DNA from: Nageia nagi
Taxonomy: Eukaryota; Pinophyta
DNA length: 64,000 nt
Direction of reading: 5' to 3'
Assembly (NCBI GenBank): GCA_050084985.1
Contig: JBITNC010000001.1
Location: 55,862,001-55,926,000 of the forward strand
Shown piece by piece: positions 1-10,800 of this stretch; position 1 is the first letter of the stretch; each line of letters begins with the position of its first letter. A model generated the notes under the pieces. That model ran no database searches. It saw only the letters and a list, made by a program, of their open reading frames with translations, and was not told where the DNA came from. The translations under genes and the position numbers were made by a program.

Positions 1-414
1 GAGACTTGGACTTGATTAGGGTCTTTCTCCTAGGAGTATCTAACCTCCCAAACTCCGGTGTTTCTTTTGCTGCTCTAGTTTTAGATCTTGTCCACATAAA
101 CTCTAGATTGCAAAAGAAAATGACAGGTTCAAAGCACCTATGATACTCACAAATAATTTGCTTTAGTACATACCATGGATGGTGCTTCAGCAGAGTCGCC
201 AATAAATTTCTTCGTGTCCCACCAGGCGTGCCAAAAGAAATACTGTTGATTGAGATTGTGTAATATGTGCGCTTGGAACAATCTTAACCAAAGTAGTTCA
301 CGAACAGACTGTGGGACGCAGCCTGATCTCCGGAGAAGGCCGGTTCCTTATCCATTGGGTAAAGAAAAAGTAACAGGAAAGAGATAAAAAGAGTAGGGAG
401 CGAGAGATTCAAGC

Positions 415-508
415 AAAAGGATAGGGTAACAAGAAAGGAAGTAAAAGGATAGGGTAACGAGAGAGGAAGTAAAGGGATAGGGTAACGAGAGAGAAAGCAA
501 AGGGGTAG
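415..508. repeat. 28-bp tandem repeat, about 3.3 copies
   Basis: Units begin at 415, 443, 471 and 499 with AAAGGATAGGGTAAC-like sequence followed by a purine-rich tail. The period is 28 bp and the copies differ by a few bases. The repeat lies in the putative R/U5 or leader side of the minus-strand LTR element. Confidence 0.75.
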
Positions 509-832
509 ATCACTAGTTCAGCGCGGGCTTTCGCAGTGTGCAAAACCTTGGCCTGAATCTAGTGTCGCAGCCACAAAACAAGTTCTCACTCTCTGAATAG
601 CTCCCCAGCTTCTACTCTACCATGTAGCAGACACAGTTATACTAGCAACCCGCAACTATTACTCAGGAAACAAGCTAAGCTGCCACAATGTAACCAAATT
701 AAGAATAACAATTACGAGTGCTAGACAAGAAAGGTCAAGATGGTTTCATAGTACCGGACTGAAGCTACAGGTCTTCGAGAACAAATGAAAAGGGCAATAC
801 TAGGCTTCCGACCCTAGTTTCTCTTTATTTTC

Positions 833-848
833 ATATATTTATACTGTA
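833..848 (-). promoter_or_regulatory. Putative TATA box of the minus-strand LTR
   Basis: On the minus strand the segment reads CAGTATAAATATATG, followed shortly by AATAAAGAG. It lies between the repeat-rich putative U3 (850-1837) and the unique tract to the left, where an LTR promoter would be expected. Position and sequence are the only evidence. Confidence 0.35.
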
Positions 849-1019
849 TTAATAACAGTTACAAGATTACAGAATAGAAACGTTTACAAAACGGCCGCAA
901 GATTTTGGCCTTCTTGAACTGATATCACCTACATATGACACTTGGCCGACTGTTACAAAATTGGGCAGATCGCCGATGATTCGGTTCCCTGATGATGGCG
1001 CTCAGGTATTTTGCAGACT

Positions 1020-1790
1020 TCCTTCTCTCCCGGAATGTTCAATTCTCCAACTCGGACTCTTCGATCTTTCATTGCGGCCTATTTTCCTCTGGACGCGATC
1101 TTAATCCCAAATGTTAATCTTTCCCCTTCGCCTGACGTCAGCCTTGAATCTCCGGACTTCTTTATTCACTGGCTCCGGACACTAAATTGCTCCTTGATGA
1201 TGTCATCCATTCCGGGCTCCGGTTTGCTTTATGAATGTAAACTTTATATCTCCTTGTGACGTCACCTTTGAATCTCTGGAATTTCCCGCTCGCTGGTTCC
1301 AGATGCTAAATTTCTCTTTGCTGATGTCATCTGTTCCGGGCTTTTTAGTTCCCTTTGATGAACTCATCATCTCCGGACTCCGGTTCTTATTCAAAATGTG
1401 AACGTCGTTTCGCCTGTGACGTCATCTTTCTTTCCTCCGAAATGTTTTCCTTTATGGCTCCGGATACTAAGTCGCTACCTGCTGACGTCACCCTCTTATT
1501 TCTCCGGAATGCTTTACTCAAAGGCTCCGGATACGAAGTTACTCCTTGCAGACATCATCTTCATATATCCGGAATGCTTTGTTTCCCGGATACACTTGTG
1601 CTTACTTCGTCTTTTCCGGAACTTGGTCCTTGCCGAAATCTGACCGCCTTGCTGACATCATTTTGTTCCGAAATCCGGTCTTCACCAAAATATGACTATC
1701 TTATCCTCCGCAATGTCTCCATTCCATTCCGGGAAACTTTGCTCTGACTCAGGGCTGCTTTATCTGCTCCGGAAAAACTCCCGGGGATCT
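1020..1790. repeat. Degenerate ~65-bp tandem repeats carrying TGACGTCA palindromes
   Basis: A repeating unit built from GGCTCCGGA-type and TGACGTCA-type blocks runs through this stretch. Perfect TGACGTCA octamers occur at 1133-1140, 1257-1264, 1417-1424 and 1483-1490. One-base variants occur at 1198-1205 and 1322-1329 (TGATGTCA), 1550-1557 (AGACATCA) and 1653-1660 (TGACATCA). Most successive sites are 59-67 bp apart. TGACGTCA is the palindromic C-box/CRE-type target of plant bZIP factors. In the U3 of an LTR this would be a repeated enhancer, which is inference. The TGATGTCA and TGACATCA forms are what loss of a methylated CpG would give. Confidence 0.7.
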
Positions 1791-1806
1791 TAAAATAAAT
1801 CCATGA

Positions 1807-1838
1807 TTGAAGTAAAGTACCCCGGGGCTTTACTTCAA
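1807..1838. repeat. Perfect 11-bp inverted repeat at the edge of the LTR
   Basis: Arms TTGAAGTAAAG (1807-1817) and its exact complement (1828-1838) flank a GC-rich centre containing CCCCGGGG. The outer end coincides with the proposed LTR terminus at 1837, so it may be part of the terminal sequence recognised by integrase, or a hairpin in U3. Confidence 0.7.
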
Positions 1839-1862
1839 GGATTTACTATGTAGGAATCTACA

Positions 1863-2355
1863 CTTATATTTAATTTTCTCAATAAACATCTATAGAGGAG
1901 AAGCAAATTATAGGTGTTAGGGAGCAAGTATAGTGTAATAAATTCATGGTAAAAAATCATAAAACTAAATTTATATGCTTCTACAAGGCCCTATATCTAA
2001 GAAGAGCCATGCACAATCTAAATATTTGAATCCACATATTTTAGAATTAAGAGATTATTGTATGGATATCTAAGTCCTGTTCTATGATTGAATTCAAGCT
2101 ACAACCTCTCAGGTTTGACCTTAAATTGGTATGCTTTGCACTACTTCAAATTTCCAATAAAGTAAACATTTGTGTACTATATTCAAATTTTTAGTATCAA
2201 TAGAGTGATCTCTTGCATTATGTATTAGTGTGTATCAGCTAGCTAAATATTGATGTGAACATCTAAAGAAAGTTTTTAGTATTATTATTGTGTTATTTTT
2301 AAGTCTATTTTAAATTACTACCTATACCACCAACATGTTGAGAAATTCCCATGTG
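1863..2355 (+). pseudogene. 3' remnant of a second epoxide hydrolase gene (end of last exon plus 3' flank)
   Basis: Positions 1863-1887 align without gaps to 24527-24551, the end of the last exon of the intact epoxide hydrolase. The five differences in 25 bases are all transitions towards A or T in this copy. Similarity continues through the stop codon region, the AATAAA (1937-1942) and about 400 bp of 3' flank to about 2355, matching 24600-25044. Shared landmarks include AATAAATTCATGG, GAAGAGCCATGCAC and the CACCAACAT tract. Nothing upstream of 1860 resembles the remaining exons. The copy was therefore truncated, apparently at the junction with the GC-rich LTR block. It has the same orientation as the intact gene. 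No product is expected. Confidence 0.75.
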
Positions 2356-3179
2356 TAATAACTAATGAAGTTGAAAGTAAAGGAGCACTAGGCTCATCAA
2401 TAGATATTGAAGATTGCAAACTTGTAGTTTTTATGACAATATCTTCAAATCTCATGAATGAAAAGGAAAATTAGTTGTATTAAATGTGTTGTGATAGGTT
2501 ATAAGTATATTGTTGTTACACTATAAATGTTAGTGGGTTGTTGTGGGGTAAAAAGAGAAGCCCTAATACAGTAGTGGAGTAAACTTGAATTTTGGAGAGC
2601 TTTGATTACCTCAGCCCTCTAGTGTTCAGCTTTGAGTTCTAGCTAATAGTTGGGTTATTTTAAAGTTCCTTTCCAATACTAGGTTTCAATTAAGGGTTTC
2701 AAAATATTTTATTCAAGACAAATACTTGATGTCTCTATATCAATATCAGCTTTTTAGGTATTTAATTCTTGTGCAAAATATTTTATAATTTTTTTAGTAT
2801 TATAGATGAAAATGGTTAAATGTGTTTACATATGGTTCTATAGGTCTTGAGTTCAAATCTATTTAATTTTATTTTACCTTTCAAATTTTAGATTTTTTAA
2901 CAATATTGTTTCTTTTTGTAAAGAATGTTGGTATGTGTAGAGTTATAGCTTAGAGGAAACATTGTTATAGACTTCATTGAAGGTAATATTTTGATCCTTT
3001 AATTTGAGAATATTTGAATTGCATAATGAAATGTGGTAGGTTAGAATTTGAATTACATGGAGTAGACTTTTTGTTATTGTTATTTTTTATATTGATAAAA
3101 GATTCCAAAATAGGATGAAAAAGTAATATCTTCTTTTTATTATTATTTTCCTTCATGATTAATATTGAATGATGCATAA
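2356..3179. other. A+T-rich intergenic DNA with no recognisable gene
   Basis: The similarity to the epoxide hydrolase 3' flank stops at about 2355 and the Copia LTR begins at 3180. I see only A+T-rich sequence with short, unsupported ORFs. It is probably part of the original spacer between the two hydrolase copies and continues at 11751. Confidence 0.6.
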
Positions 3180-3673
3180 TGTTGTAATGTACAATGCATT
3201 ATTGTAAAGGTTTTGTAATAATCTTATATGTAAATTCACTAATACTTAAGGGTATCATTTGATACCTTAAGTATTTTAGTGAATATGATAATGTAACTTG
3301 CCCTACAATCCATGTCATGAGCATGCCCCTTAGGTAAAAGTATGTGCATGTCATGCTATTATACAATTGATAAAAAGGTGATCCAAAGAGGGATTTTGGC
3401 CTATAAATAGAAGGCTCCCTCTTTGTGATTACACACCAATTGTGGAGTAAAGTTATGCTATATGATAGAAGTGTAGGAGTTGAGATTAGGAGGATTGTAA
3501 GAGAGTTGTATTTGTGATTGAAGTAAAGATCTAGTTAGTGGATGTACTCCTAGTTGGATGAACCACTTACATATTGTGTTGTGAGATTGCTTTGTGAGTT
3601 TGTTAGATGTAATTGTGAGCTTTCATGTTATCTTGGTTAACTAGGAATTATCTTGTTAGTGTTAGTTCCTTCA
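3180..3673 (+). repeat. 5' LTR of the Copia element
   Basis: Begins TGTTGTAATG and ends TTCCTTCA, and matches 11257-11750 along its full 494 bp. A clear TATA box, CTATAAATAG, lies at 3401-3410. An imperfect palindrome (arms 3244-3257 and 3260-3272, around TATCATTTGATA) lies in U3. Confidence 0.95.
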
Positions 3674-3676
3674 AAT

Positions 3677-3688
3677 TGGTATCAGAGC
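3677..3688 (+). other. Primer binding site (initiator tRNA-Met type)
   Basis: TGGTATCAGAGC starts three bases after the 5' LTR. It is the standard plant retrotransposon site complementary to the 3' end of initiator tRNA-Met, and it fixes the element's orientation as plus. Confidence 0.93.
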
Positions 3689-4309
3689 ATAGTGTGGAAG
3701 CTCTTCTCCTAGTGTCATATCTCTTGTTCTTGGTCTTGGTGTGGAATCTCTTCTTCTACATTTTGAAGACTACTCAACTTGGATGTTTCATCTCTCTTCA
3801 TCCTTGTGAGATAAAACCTTTGAAGGTATAACCTTTTACTTCTCTCAATTTTTTAATCCTACTTATGTCTAACATATTTAGTGATATGTGTTAATTTAAT
3901 TTACTACAACATGTATAGCAATATGATGCAATTTATGTTATACTAACAATGTTTATGAAATTGCATTTTTTATATATTGCTATAAAATGGAGGGTATAAG
4001 CATTTATCAAAAGATGATTGTATTCTATAAAAAAAAAAATTCTTAAAAAAAGGAAGGTATTATTATATTATTTCCTTTTTTATGTGTTTGAAAACAATGA
4101 TTTTTTTTTAAATAACCATGTTTGAAAATAAGAAAAGGATTATTTTTTCTACAAAATATTTTTTTTCCAAAAGTTGTTGTTTCTACATTTGAAAATATTT
4201 TTTAAACATTTTTTTTGGAGGAGGAGGAGCTACTGGTTTGATTTAAAAAAATTTAATTACTATTTAATTAATATAATTTTGAAAAAAAAAAATAACAAGG
4301 GGGGAAGGG

Positions 4310-4520
4310 AACACCACCCAGTGACCTCTTCTACTACCTTGTGACCTCCTACCACTCAACCCTCATAGCCCCCTGCCACCTCCTACTGCTCCACCCTCAT
4401 AGCCTCATGTTGCTCCACCCTCGTAGCCCCCTACTACCTTATGCTACTCCACCCTTACAACCCCCTACCACCTCATAGCCTCCTACCACTCCACCCTCAA
4501 GGCCTCCTGTCACCCACACT
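4310..4520. repeat. C-rich degenerate tandem repeat in the Copia leader
   Basis: Variations on CCTACCACTCCACCCTCATAGCC recur about every 30-40 bp on a pyrimidine-rich strand. It lies in the 2.8-kb leader between the primer binding site and gag. Copy number is hard to fix by eye because units differ in length. Confidence 0.6.
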
Positions 4521-5379
4521 CACAACCTGCTACCTCACCTACCATTGTTATTGCCCTCCTACTACCCTCAATGCCCTACACCGCTCCTTCATCATCATGA
4601 CCTACTGATCCCCTGCCCATGGCCTACCATATACCTCTTGCATGCTAAGCAAGCACTCTACCATCTAAGACCTGCATGTAGCGCATCCATTCCCTCCCCA
4701 CTCCAGCTTGATGCTCTAATTTTTTCTTCTTCTTCTTTCTCTCTAAACAAAAATAAATATGATTTGCTCTTTCTTGTTCTTTGCTTGCACACTTTCTCAT
4801 AAATTTAAAAATGAGGTCATTTTTTTACCCATAAACATTTATTTTTGACCTTTTTGGAATGCTTTGGTAAAAGTAGCATTAACTATGCATGGGTCTCCTT
4901 TTTACAATTAATTCTTACAAGCTCTCTAAAAGCAATGTATCTTTCTTTGGTAGGTTATTTTTTTGCTTGCAAGCCATTTCTTTTATGCACTTATACTCCA
5001 AATTTAATGCATTATCATGATTACAAATATGCATCATTACTATCCCACTTTTTTGAAAAATATGGCACATAAAGGTAATCTTTTTTTTGGGAGTATAATT
5101 TTATTATTTGCATTTAAAAATACTTTTAAGTATGGTAATTTACTTAGATAAAATTATAAACTTGACACTTTAAGGTAATTTATTACCTAAGTATCTTTTA
5201 TTTTTATGTTGCCTAAGGGGAGGAATGCCATTTTATTAGCAATTTTTAAGATATTGGCACTTTTGTGGTAAAAAAGTTTTTTACTAAAGTAATTTTAAAT
5301 TTTTGCATGCAAGTATTTCTTAAATTCCTTTCTCTTTTAAGAAAAAGGAGGGAGAAATATTTTTGAAATTCTTTTACTT

Positions 5380-5600
5380 TAAAATTTTTAAGGACTTAAA
5401 TTTTTTAAGTTAATGATACATGCTTAAAACTTAATTTTTTTTAAGTTAATGATGCATGTTTTACTTAAAATTTTTAAGTTAAATGCTTAGGATTTAAATT
5501 TTTTAAGTTAAATAATACATGCTTAAGGACCTAATTTTTTAAGTTAATGTTGCATGCTTAGGATTTAATCCCTTAAGTTAAAATATGCATGTTGAGTATT
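5380..5600. repeat. A+T-rich ~40-bp tandem repeat in the Copia leader
   Basis: About five units of the form TTTTTTAAGTTAATGATGCATG plus a CTTAGGATTTAA-like spacer follow one another. It is in the long leader, where it could be a hitch-hiking minisatellite. Confidence 0.6.
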
Positions 5601-6493
5601 TATCCTTCATGCAAAGATAACTTATGCAAATTTATAGAATGAATACATGCTTATGCTTAAGAATTTCTCATTTTTTTTGCAAAATTAACTTGTGCAAAAT
5701 TAGGATTAATGTAAAGATGTCCTTTACGGGTTAGTAAACAAAATCCATTGGACTCTTAGGTTTCAAATGGATGATTTTTTTAGCTCTTTTACTTCATGTT
5801 TTGCATTTTTACTTTATTTACTTATGCAAAATCATAAACATTGAAATGAGCAACCTCCTAAAATGAACACATCCACACCTACATTCTACAACATGACTTG
5901 TTTAGGGACCCATGAGGTGAGGATAGATGGATTGGAGCCTTTAAGTCTGATGATCCAAGTGGTGAAAAGTACATACTTCTCAATTGCCCCTAAGTCCTTT
6001 GTTGGTCAGGACATAACTCTATTAGTTAGATAGGCATGTGTGTAGTGATACCATATGTTCGAATGTCCATTCAAGGATCATTCTGATAACCTAGGAGGAC
6101 AACTTGAAAATTAATCAAAATTAATAATTTAGCTGATCTAATAAACATTAGAATCTTGAAAAATAGCTAGTACTTCTCCTTTTGAGGTATATTGCTACCT
6201 AAGGGGGATTGGTAAGACCTACGCTCCTCTCATGAGGGCATTTAGGTGAAGACCTAATTTTAGATAAGAAAATAAGCCTCAACAATGTCATTTTAGATCT
6301 ACAATTCTTGAGATGATAAATGTATTTAGGTACATGGTTTTTTATTTGAATTGCAAAACATTTGCACTTGTGAATCAAATCAAGCATGTCTTTAGTGTTA
6401 AATATAACATGTATTATTCACTTGGTTAAAACTTAACATTTATTATTATTTATTGAAACCATATGCTTATTATTTCACATTCTTATGTAGCAA

Positions 6494-7420
6494 ATGGAAG
6501 AATTCTTTTTACCCAAACACATTCTTGATGGTTCCAACTATGAGATTTGAAAACCAAAATGAGATCTGAATTGCACGTAAGGAAGCTTTGGCAAATAGTG
6601 AATGAAAACCTTGTACCTTCTATAGATGAGAAGGCATTAGAGGCTTACAACATAAAGAATGAGTTGAAAACCTCCATGATTTACTATGTAGTTTCAGATG
6701 ATGTATTCCTAATGATTTTCTCTTCAACCTTAGCAAATAAAGCATGGGATAAGCTTAAACAATCTACCTTGGTTCAAACTTTTCAAAAAAATTGACTATA
6801 CTCTAAAATTTGCTTCAATCTCATCAAGGGCAAGATGAAAATGTGGCTATCTACTTGAATAAAATTATTGACTTAAGGACACAACTTATTGCTTGTGGGT
6901 GCAATTGGATCAATGATGAGTTCATGGTTTTTATCATTCTTCAAAGCCTTTCTTCAAAGTTTGAAAACTTTGTAATAGTTATGGAAACAAGGCTTGATAA
7001 TGAAGAAGAATTCTTCTCCCTTGAAAACCTTTCAACGCACCTTTTGAAGCATGAGAAAACCCTTAACAATAAGGTGTTGATTTCTTCTCCTAAAGATAAT
7101 AACATTCCTCTTGGAGCAACTAAAACTCCTTTTAAGAAGAAGTTCAACCATCAAAAGAAATCTTATCCTTCTTCCTCCAAAAGGTTTGAGAAAAGAGGCA
7201 ATGGCTACAACAGTAGTAGGAATAATAAAAACAACAACCACAGTAACAGAAACAATGGCAACAATAACCACTTCAAGCAAAGAGATGGAAAAGGCAAAGC
7301 AAACAATCTATATCCTAAGAAAAAATTTGATGGTAATTATAACTATTATGGAATTTAAGGTCACAAAGAAGTTGATTGCTACAAAAAAAAAGAGGAAAAG
7401 AATAAAGGCAATGGAAATGT
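6494..7420 (+). pseudogene. gag: Copia gag (capsid-nucleocapsid), inactivated
   Basis: The likely start is the ATG at 6494 (MEEFFLPKHILDGSNYE), which gives the usual N-terminus of Copia-type gag. A TGG-to-TGA stop follows within about 20 codons. The retrotransposon gag (UBN2-type) region covers about 6550-7070, with a frame change near 6795-6810. A basic Asn/Lys-rich tail (7130-7320) precedes the zinc knuckle at about 7335-7380. The CCHC box has lost both leading cysteines, each now Tyr, and carries a stop at 7356-7358; the GH and the last Cys remain. Gag would build the cytoplasmic virus-like particle, but this copy cannot. Confidence 0.88.
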
Positions 7421-7479
7421 AAAGAACTACAAAGGAAAGAAGAATATTCAAAAGAATATTCATGTTGATTTTGCTATAG

Positions 7480-10400
7480 TGCTCTACTCCATGTCTCACT
7501 TTTTTTTATTTTAATGGATTATTAACTTTGGTTGCACTAATCATCTATGCTTTGAAAAGAAAATTTTGGAAAATTTCAGAAGTATAAAAAGGATGCGATT
7601 GTGATGGGTGATAGCTCTACCCTTGAAGTCCAAGGAATTGGGAGTGTGTTGATTCATGAAAAGGTTTTTGAAAATATTCTCTATGTTCTTAAGTTAAGGA
7701 TGAACCTTCTCTCTATGATCCAAGTTGCTAGAAAAAGGTACTCTTTTGAGTTTGACTCTCAATCCTAGTGCATTAAGAAAGGACTTGCCACATTGGTTAA
7801 AGGATCTATGAAAGATAATCTCTACATTGTAGATCAAGTTCTATCAAAGATGTGTCTTGCTTCTAGTGTATGTTTTAAAGGAAATCTTTAGAACCATCAT
7901 TTAGGATACCTTAACCTCAAGAGTATTCAAGTCATGAAAGACCAAGAACTTGTGAAAGGTTTGCTTTCAATTTCTCTTTCGTTTGGTCTATGCAAGAAGT
8001 ACATTATTAGCAAGATGCATAAATAAAAGTTTGAAAAAGATAAGGCAATAAGAGCATCTCAACCTCTTCAACTTATGCATTAAAATTTGATGGGTCCATT
8101 TGAGATTAAGTCACTTGAAGGAGCATCTTATGTCTTGACCTTCATTGATGACTTTTGTAGGATGACCTTTAGGTATCTACTTGAGCACAAAGACCAAACC
8201 TTTGAGAGTTTTAAGGTTTTTAAGGACTTTGTTCAGAATCAAACTAACCTTAAAATAAAAATGTTAAGATTAGATAATGGAGGAGAATATAATAGCAATG
8301 AGTTCAATGACTATTGTGCTAAGTATGGAATCAAGAGATAGTTTACGATTCCTTACACTCCTCAATAGAATGGTGTTATCGAAAGGAAAAATAGAATAAT
8401 TATGAAAATTATTAGATGCATGTTGGGTAATCTTTCTAAATTATTATGAGGTGAAGCTATAAGCACTGGTATTTACACCTTGAATAAGTATCCCACAAAA
8501 GCTGTTCAGGGTAAAACTCCTTTTGAGGCTTGGTTAAGAAGAAAACCTAACATTTCTCACCTTAGGATGTTTGGTTGTGAAGCATTCTCCTACATTATTT
8601 TTAAGAAAAGGAAGAAGTTGGAAAAAGGAGTTAAAAAATGCATATTTATGGGTTATGATAGCCAGCATAGAGGCTACAAGCTCTACTCTCCAACCTATAA
8701 ATAGTGTTCTCTTCAAGGGATGTAAAGTTCAATGAACTTTCTAAAGAATCTACTTCTAACAAGGATGTTGATAATCTAGAGGACTCTTCAGTTGCTCCTA
8801 GCTAGTTGGATATTGATGTAGATAAGTCACCTCAAGTTCAAAATTCTTCAACACAAAGGGTAACAAGGAGCATGACCTTAAACAAATCCTTAATTACCAA
8901 GATTGACAATAAGCATGATCCCTCAACCTTTAAAGAAGCTTTTAAGCATGAGTGTTGGATGGAAGCCATGAAAGTGAGGTATATGATGCTTATGAAAAAT
9001 AAAACTTGGGACTTGGTTCCTTATCCCAATGAAAAGAATGTGAGTGGTAATAAGTGGATATACAAGGTCAAGTTCAATTCAATTGGAGAAATTGAGAAAT
9101 ACAATGCAAGGTTAGTAGCTAAAGGTTTTGCTCAAAAATATGATGTAGATTATGAGGAAACCTTTGCTCCCATGGTAAATATGCCTACTACGAGAGTTAT
9201 CCTTGCTCTTTCTATAGCTTAACGATGGAAAACTTTTCAACTTAACATCAAGAGTACATTTCTCAATGGTGAATTAGATGTGGAAATCTTCATGAATCAA
9301 CTAGAAGGGTTTATTATGGAAGGCAAAGAGCCCTTTATGTGTAAGCTAAAGAAGTCATTATATGGACTTAAGCAAGCACCTTGAGCCTGGTATAGAATGA
9401 TTTTAAAGTACTTTATAGATATTAGTTTTACTAAGTATTTTTTTAACTTTGATCTATATATGCTCAATCAAAGAAAAGACATGGTCTTGATTCTTCTTTA
9501 TGTGAATGATCTTTTGATTATTAAAAATAATGATGAAATCATTCAAGAGTGCATATCCAAACTTAAGGTAACATTTGAAATGATTGATCTTGGTCTCTTG
9601 CACTACTATCTTTGAATGCAAGTGTATTAATACAAGGATTGTACTTATCCCAATCAATCTAAGCATATATCATACATCTTGTAGAAGTTTGGAATGAATA
9701 AGTGTAGATATGCTATGATCTCAGTCTCTCCTAGAATCACTATTTCTCTAAGCTCCAACTCTCAATTAGCTGATACTATAGCTTACAGGTAATTAATTAG
9801 TAGTCTTTTGTATTTAACTATATTCAAGCTAGATATTACCTTTGCAATGAATCTAATAGAATGATTCATTCAGAAACTTTATGTTGAGCACCTCAATGCT
9901 GTTAAGCATATTTTGAGGTATGTTATAGGGACTAACGATCTTGCACTCAAGTATTCCAAGTTACCCTTGTTTGTTCTCTCTGAATTCTCAAATTCTAACT
10001 ATGCAGGAGATAGAGATGATAGGAAGTCAACCTTTGCATATGTGTTTAGCATTGGTTCAGGAGCTATCTCTTGGGCTTCCAAGAAGTAGCCTATTATTTC
10101 TCTTTCCACCATAGAAGCTGAATATTGTGCCATGTCTATTGTAGCCCAAGAAACCATTTGGCTAAGGCATCTTCTAAAAGAAATTAGGTAGGACCAAGGT
10201 GGCTCATATTTGATCTCTTTAGATTATCAATCAGCTAAGAATCCTATGTTTCATAAGAGAATAAAACATGTAGAAATTCATACCTATTTGATCAGGGAGA
10301 AGGTTCTTAATGGCATCATGCACCTGAAGTATTTTCCATCCACTTTGAACTCTACTAATTTGTTCACCAAGCCCCTCCTAAAAGCTCAATTCTATAAGCT

Positions 10401-10480
10401 TAAGGATGCTATTAGGTTGGTGAAGTTTCCCTCAAGGGGTAGTGAAGTTTTAATTCTTATGTTGAATTCATATTTGTGAT
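7480..10480 (+). pseudogene. pol: Copia pol (protease-integrase-RT-RNase H), inactivated
   Basis: Domains read in order across several frames. Protease: WII-NFG-CTNH at 7515-7544, where the active-site DSG has become NFG. Integrase: pre-integrase HHCC remnants at about 7890-8030 and the core at about 8078-8700. The first catalytic Asp is Asn (8084-8086), preceded by a stop at 8081; FIDDF and the DNGGEY Glu remain. Reverse transcriptase: about 8900-9640, where YVDD has become YVND (9499-9510). RNase H: about 10010-10410, with the STIEAEY and KHVEIH regions visible. Further stops lie at 8339, 8458, 9382 and 9613. Three separate active sites are damaged, so this copy cannot supply any pol activity. 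Confidence 0.92.
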
Positions 10481-10569
10481 GATAACTTCATCTCTAGGAG
10501 GATTTTGTGTTGTATAGTGTTGATTTTGTTATACACCTACATGGTAAGTTCATTCTACATGAGAAATTT

Positions 10570-10800
10570 GTTGTACAAATTGGCCATAGCACTATTTAGT
10601 TACCCATGTGTGAGGAACTCTTATGTATATTTTGGCACTATTTAGTTATCCATATGTGAGGAACTCATATGTGCATGCTCTATTTTTTTATCAATCTAGC
10701 ACTATTCAATTATCCATGTGTGAAGAATTCTTATGTGTTTTTGGCACTATTCAGTTATCCATATGTGAGAAACTCATATATGCATGCTTTATTTTGTAAT
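10570..10800. repeat. ~60-bp tandem repeat, four units, 3' of the Copia pol
   Basis: The phrase GGCACTATTTAGTTATCCATATGTGAGGA-type recurs four times, with alternate units more alike (a higher-order pair of about 118 bp). It lies between the RNase H end and the 3' LTR, where the element carries almost 800 bp without coding sequence. Confidence 0.75.

Larger units (their letters stand above)
1..1837 (-). mobile_element. LTR (probably 5' LTR plus leader) of a minus-strand LTR retrotransposon, running off the left edge
   Basis: This block is visibly richer in G+C than the rest of the window and has no convincing ORF. Read on the minus strand it has LTR-like order: a start with TG at 1837, about 1 kb of repeat-rich U3, a TATA-like site near 833-842, then an AATAAA-like sequence at about 825-831, then a unique tract and short repeats. 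The plus-strand edge ends in CA at 1836-1837 and is followed by a remnant of an epoxide hydrolase gene. I could not find a primer binding site or the other LTR, so the left limit, the superfamily and the choice between 5' LTR and solo LTR remain open. It could also be another repeat family with LTR-like composition. Confidence 0.42.

Noticed and set aside
1355-1747. 130-codon plus-strand ORF in the GC-rich block
   Set aside because: It is made of the ~65-bp repeat units and shows no domain; GC-richer repeats have fewer chance stops.
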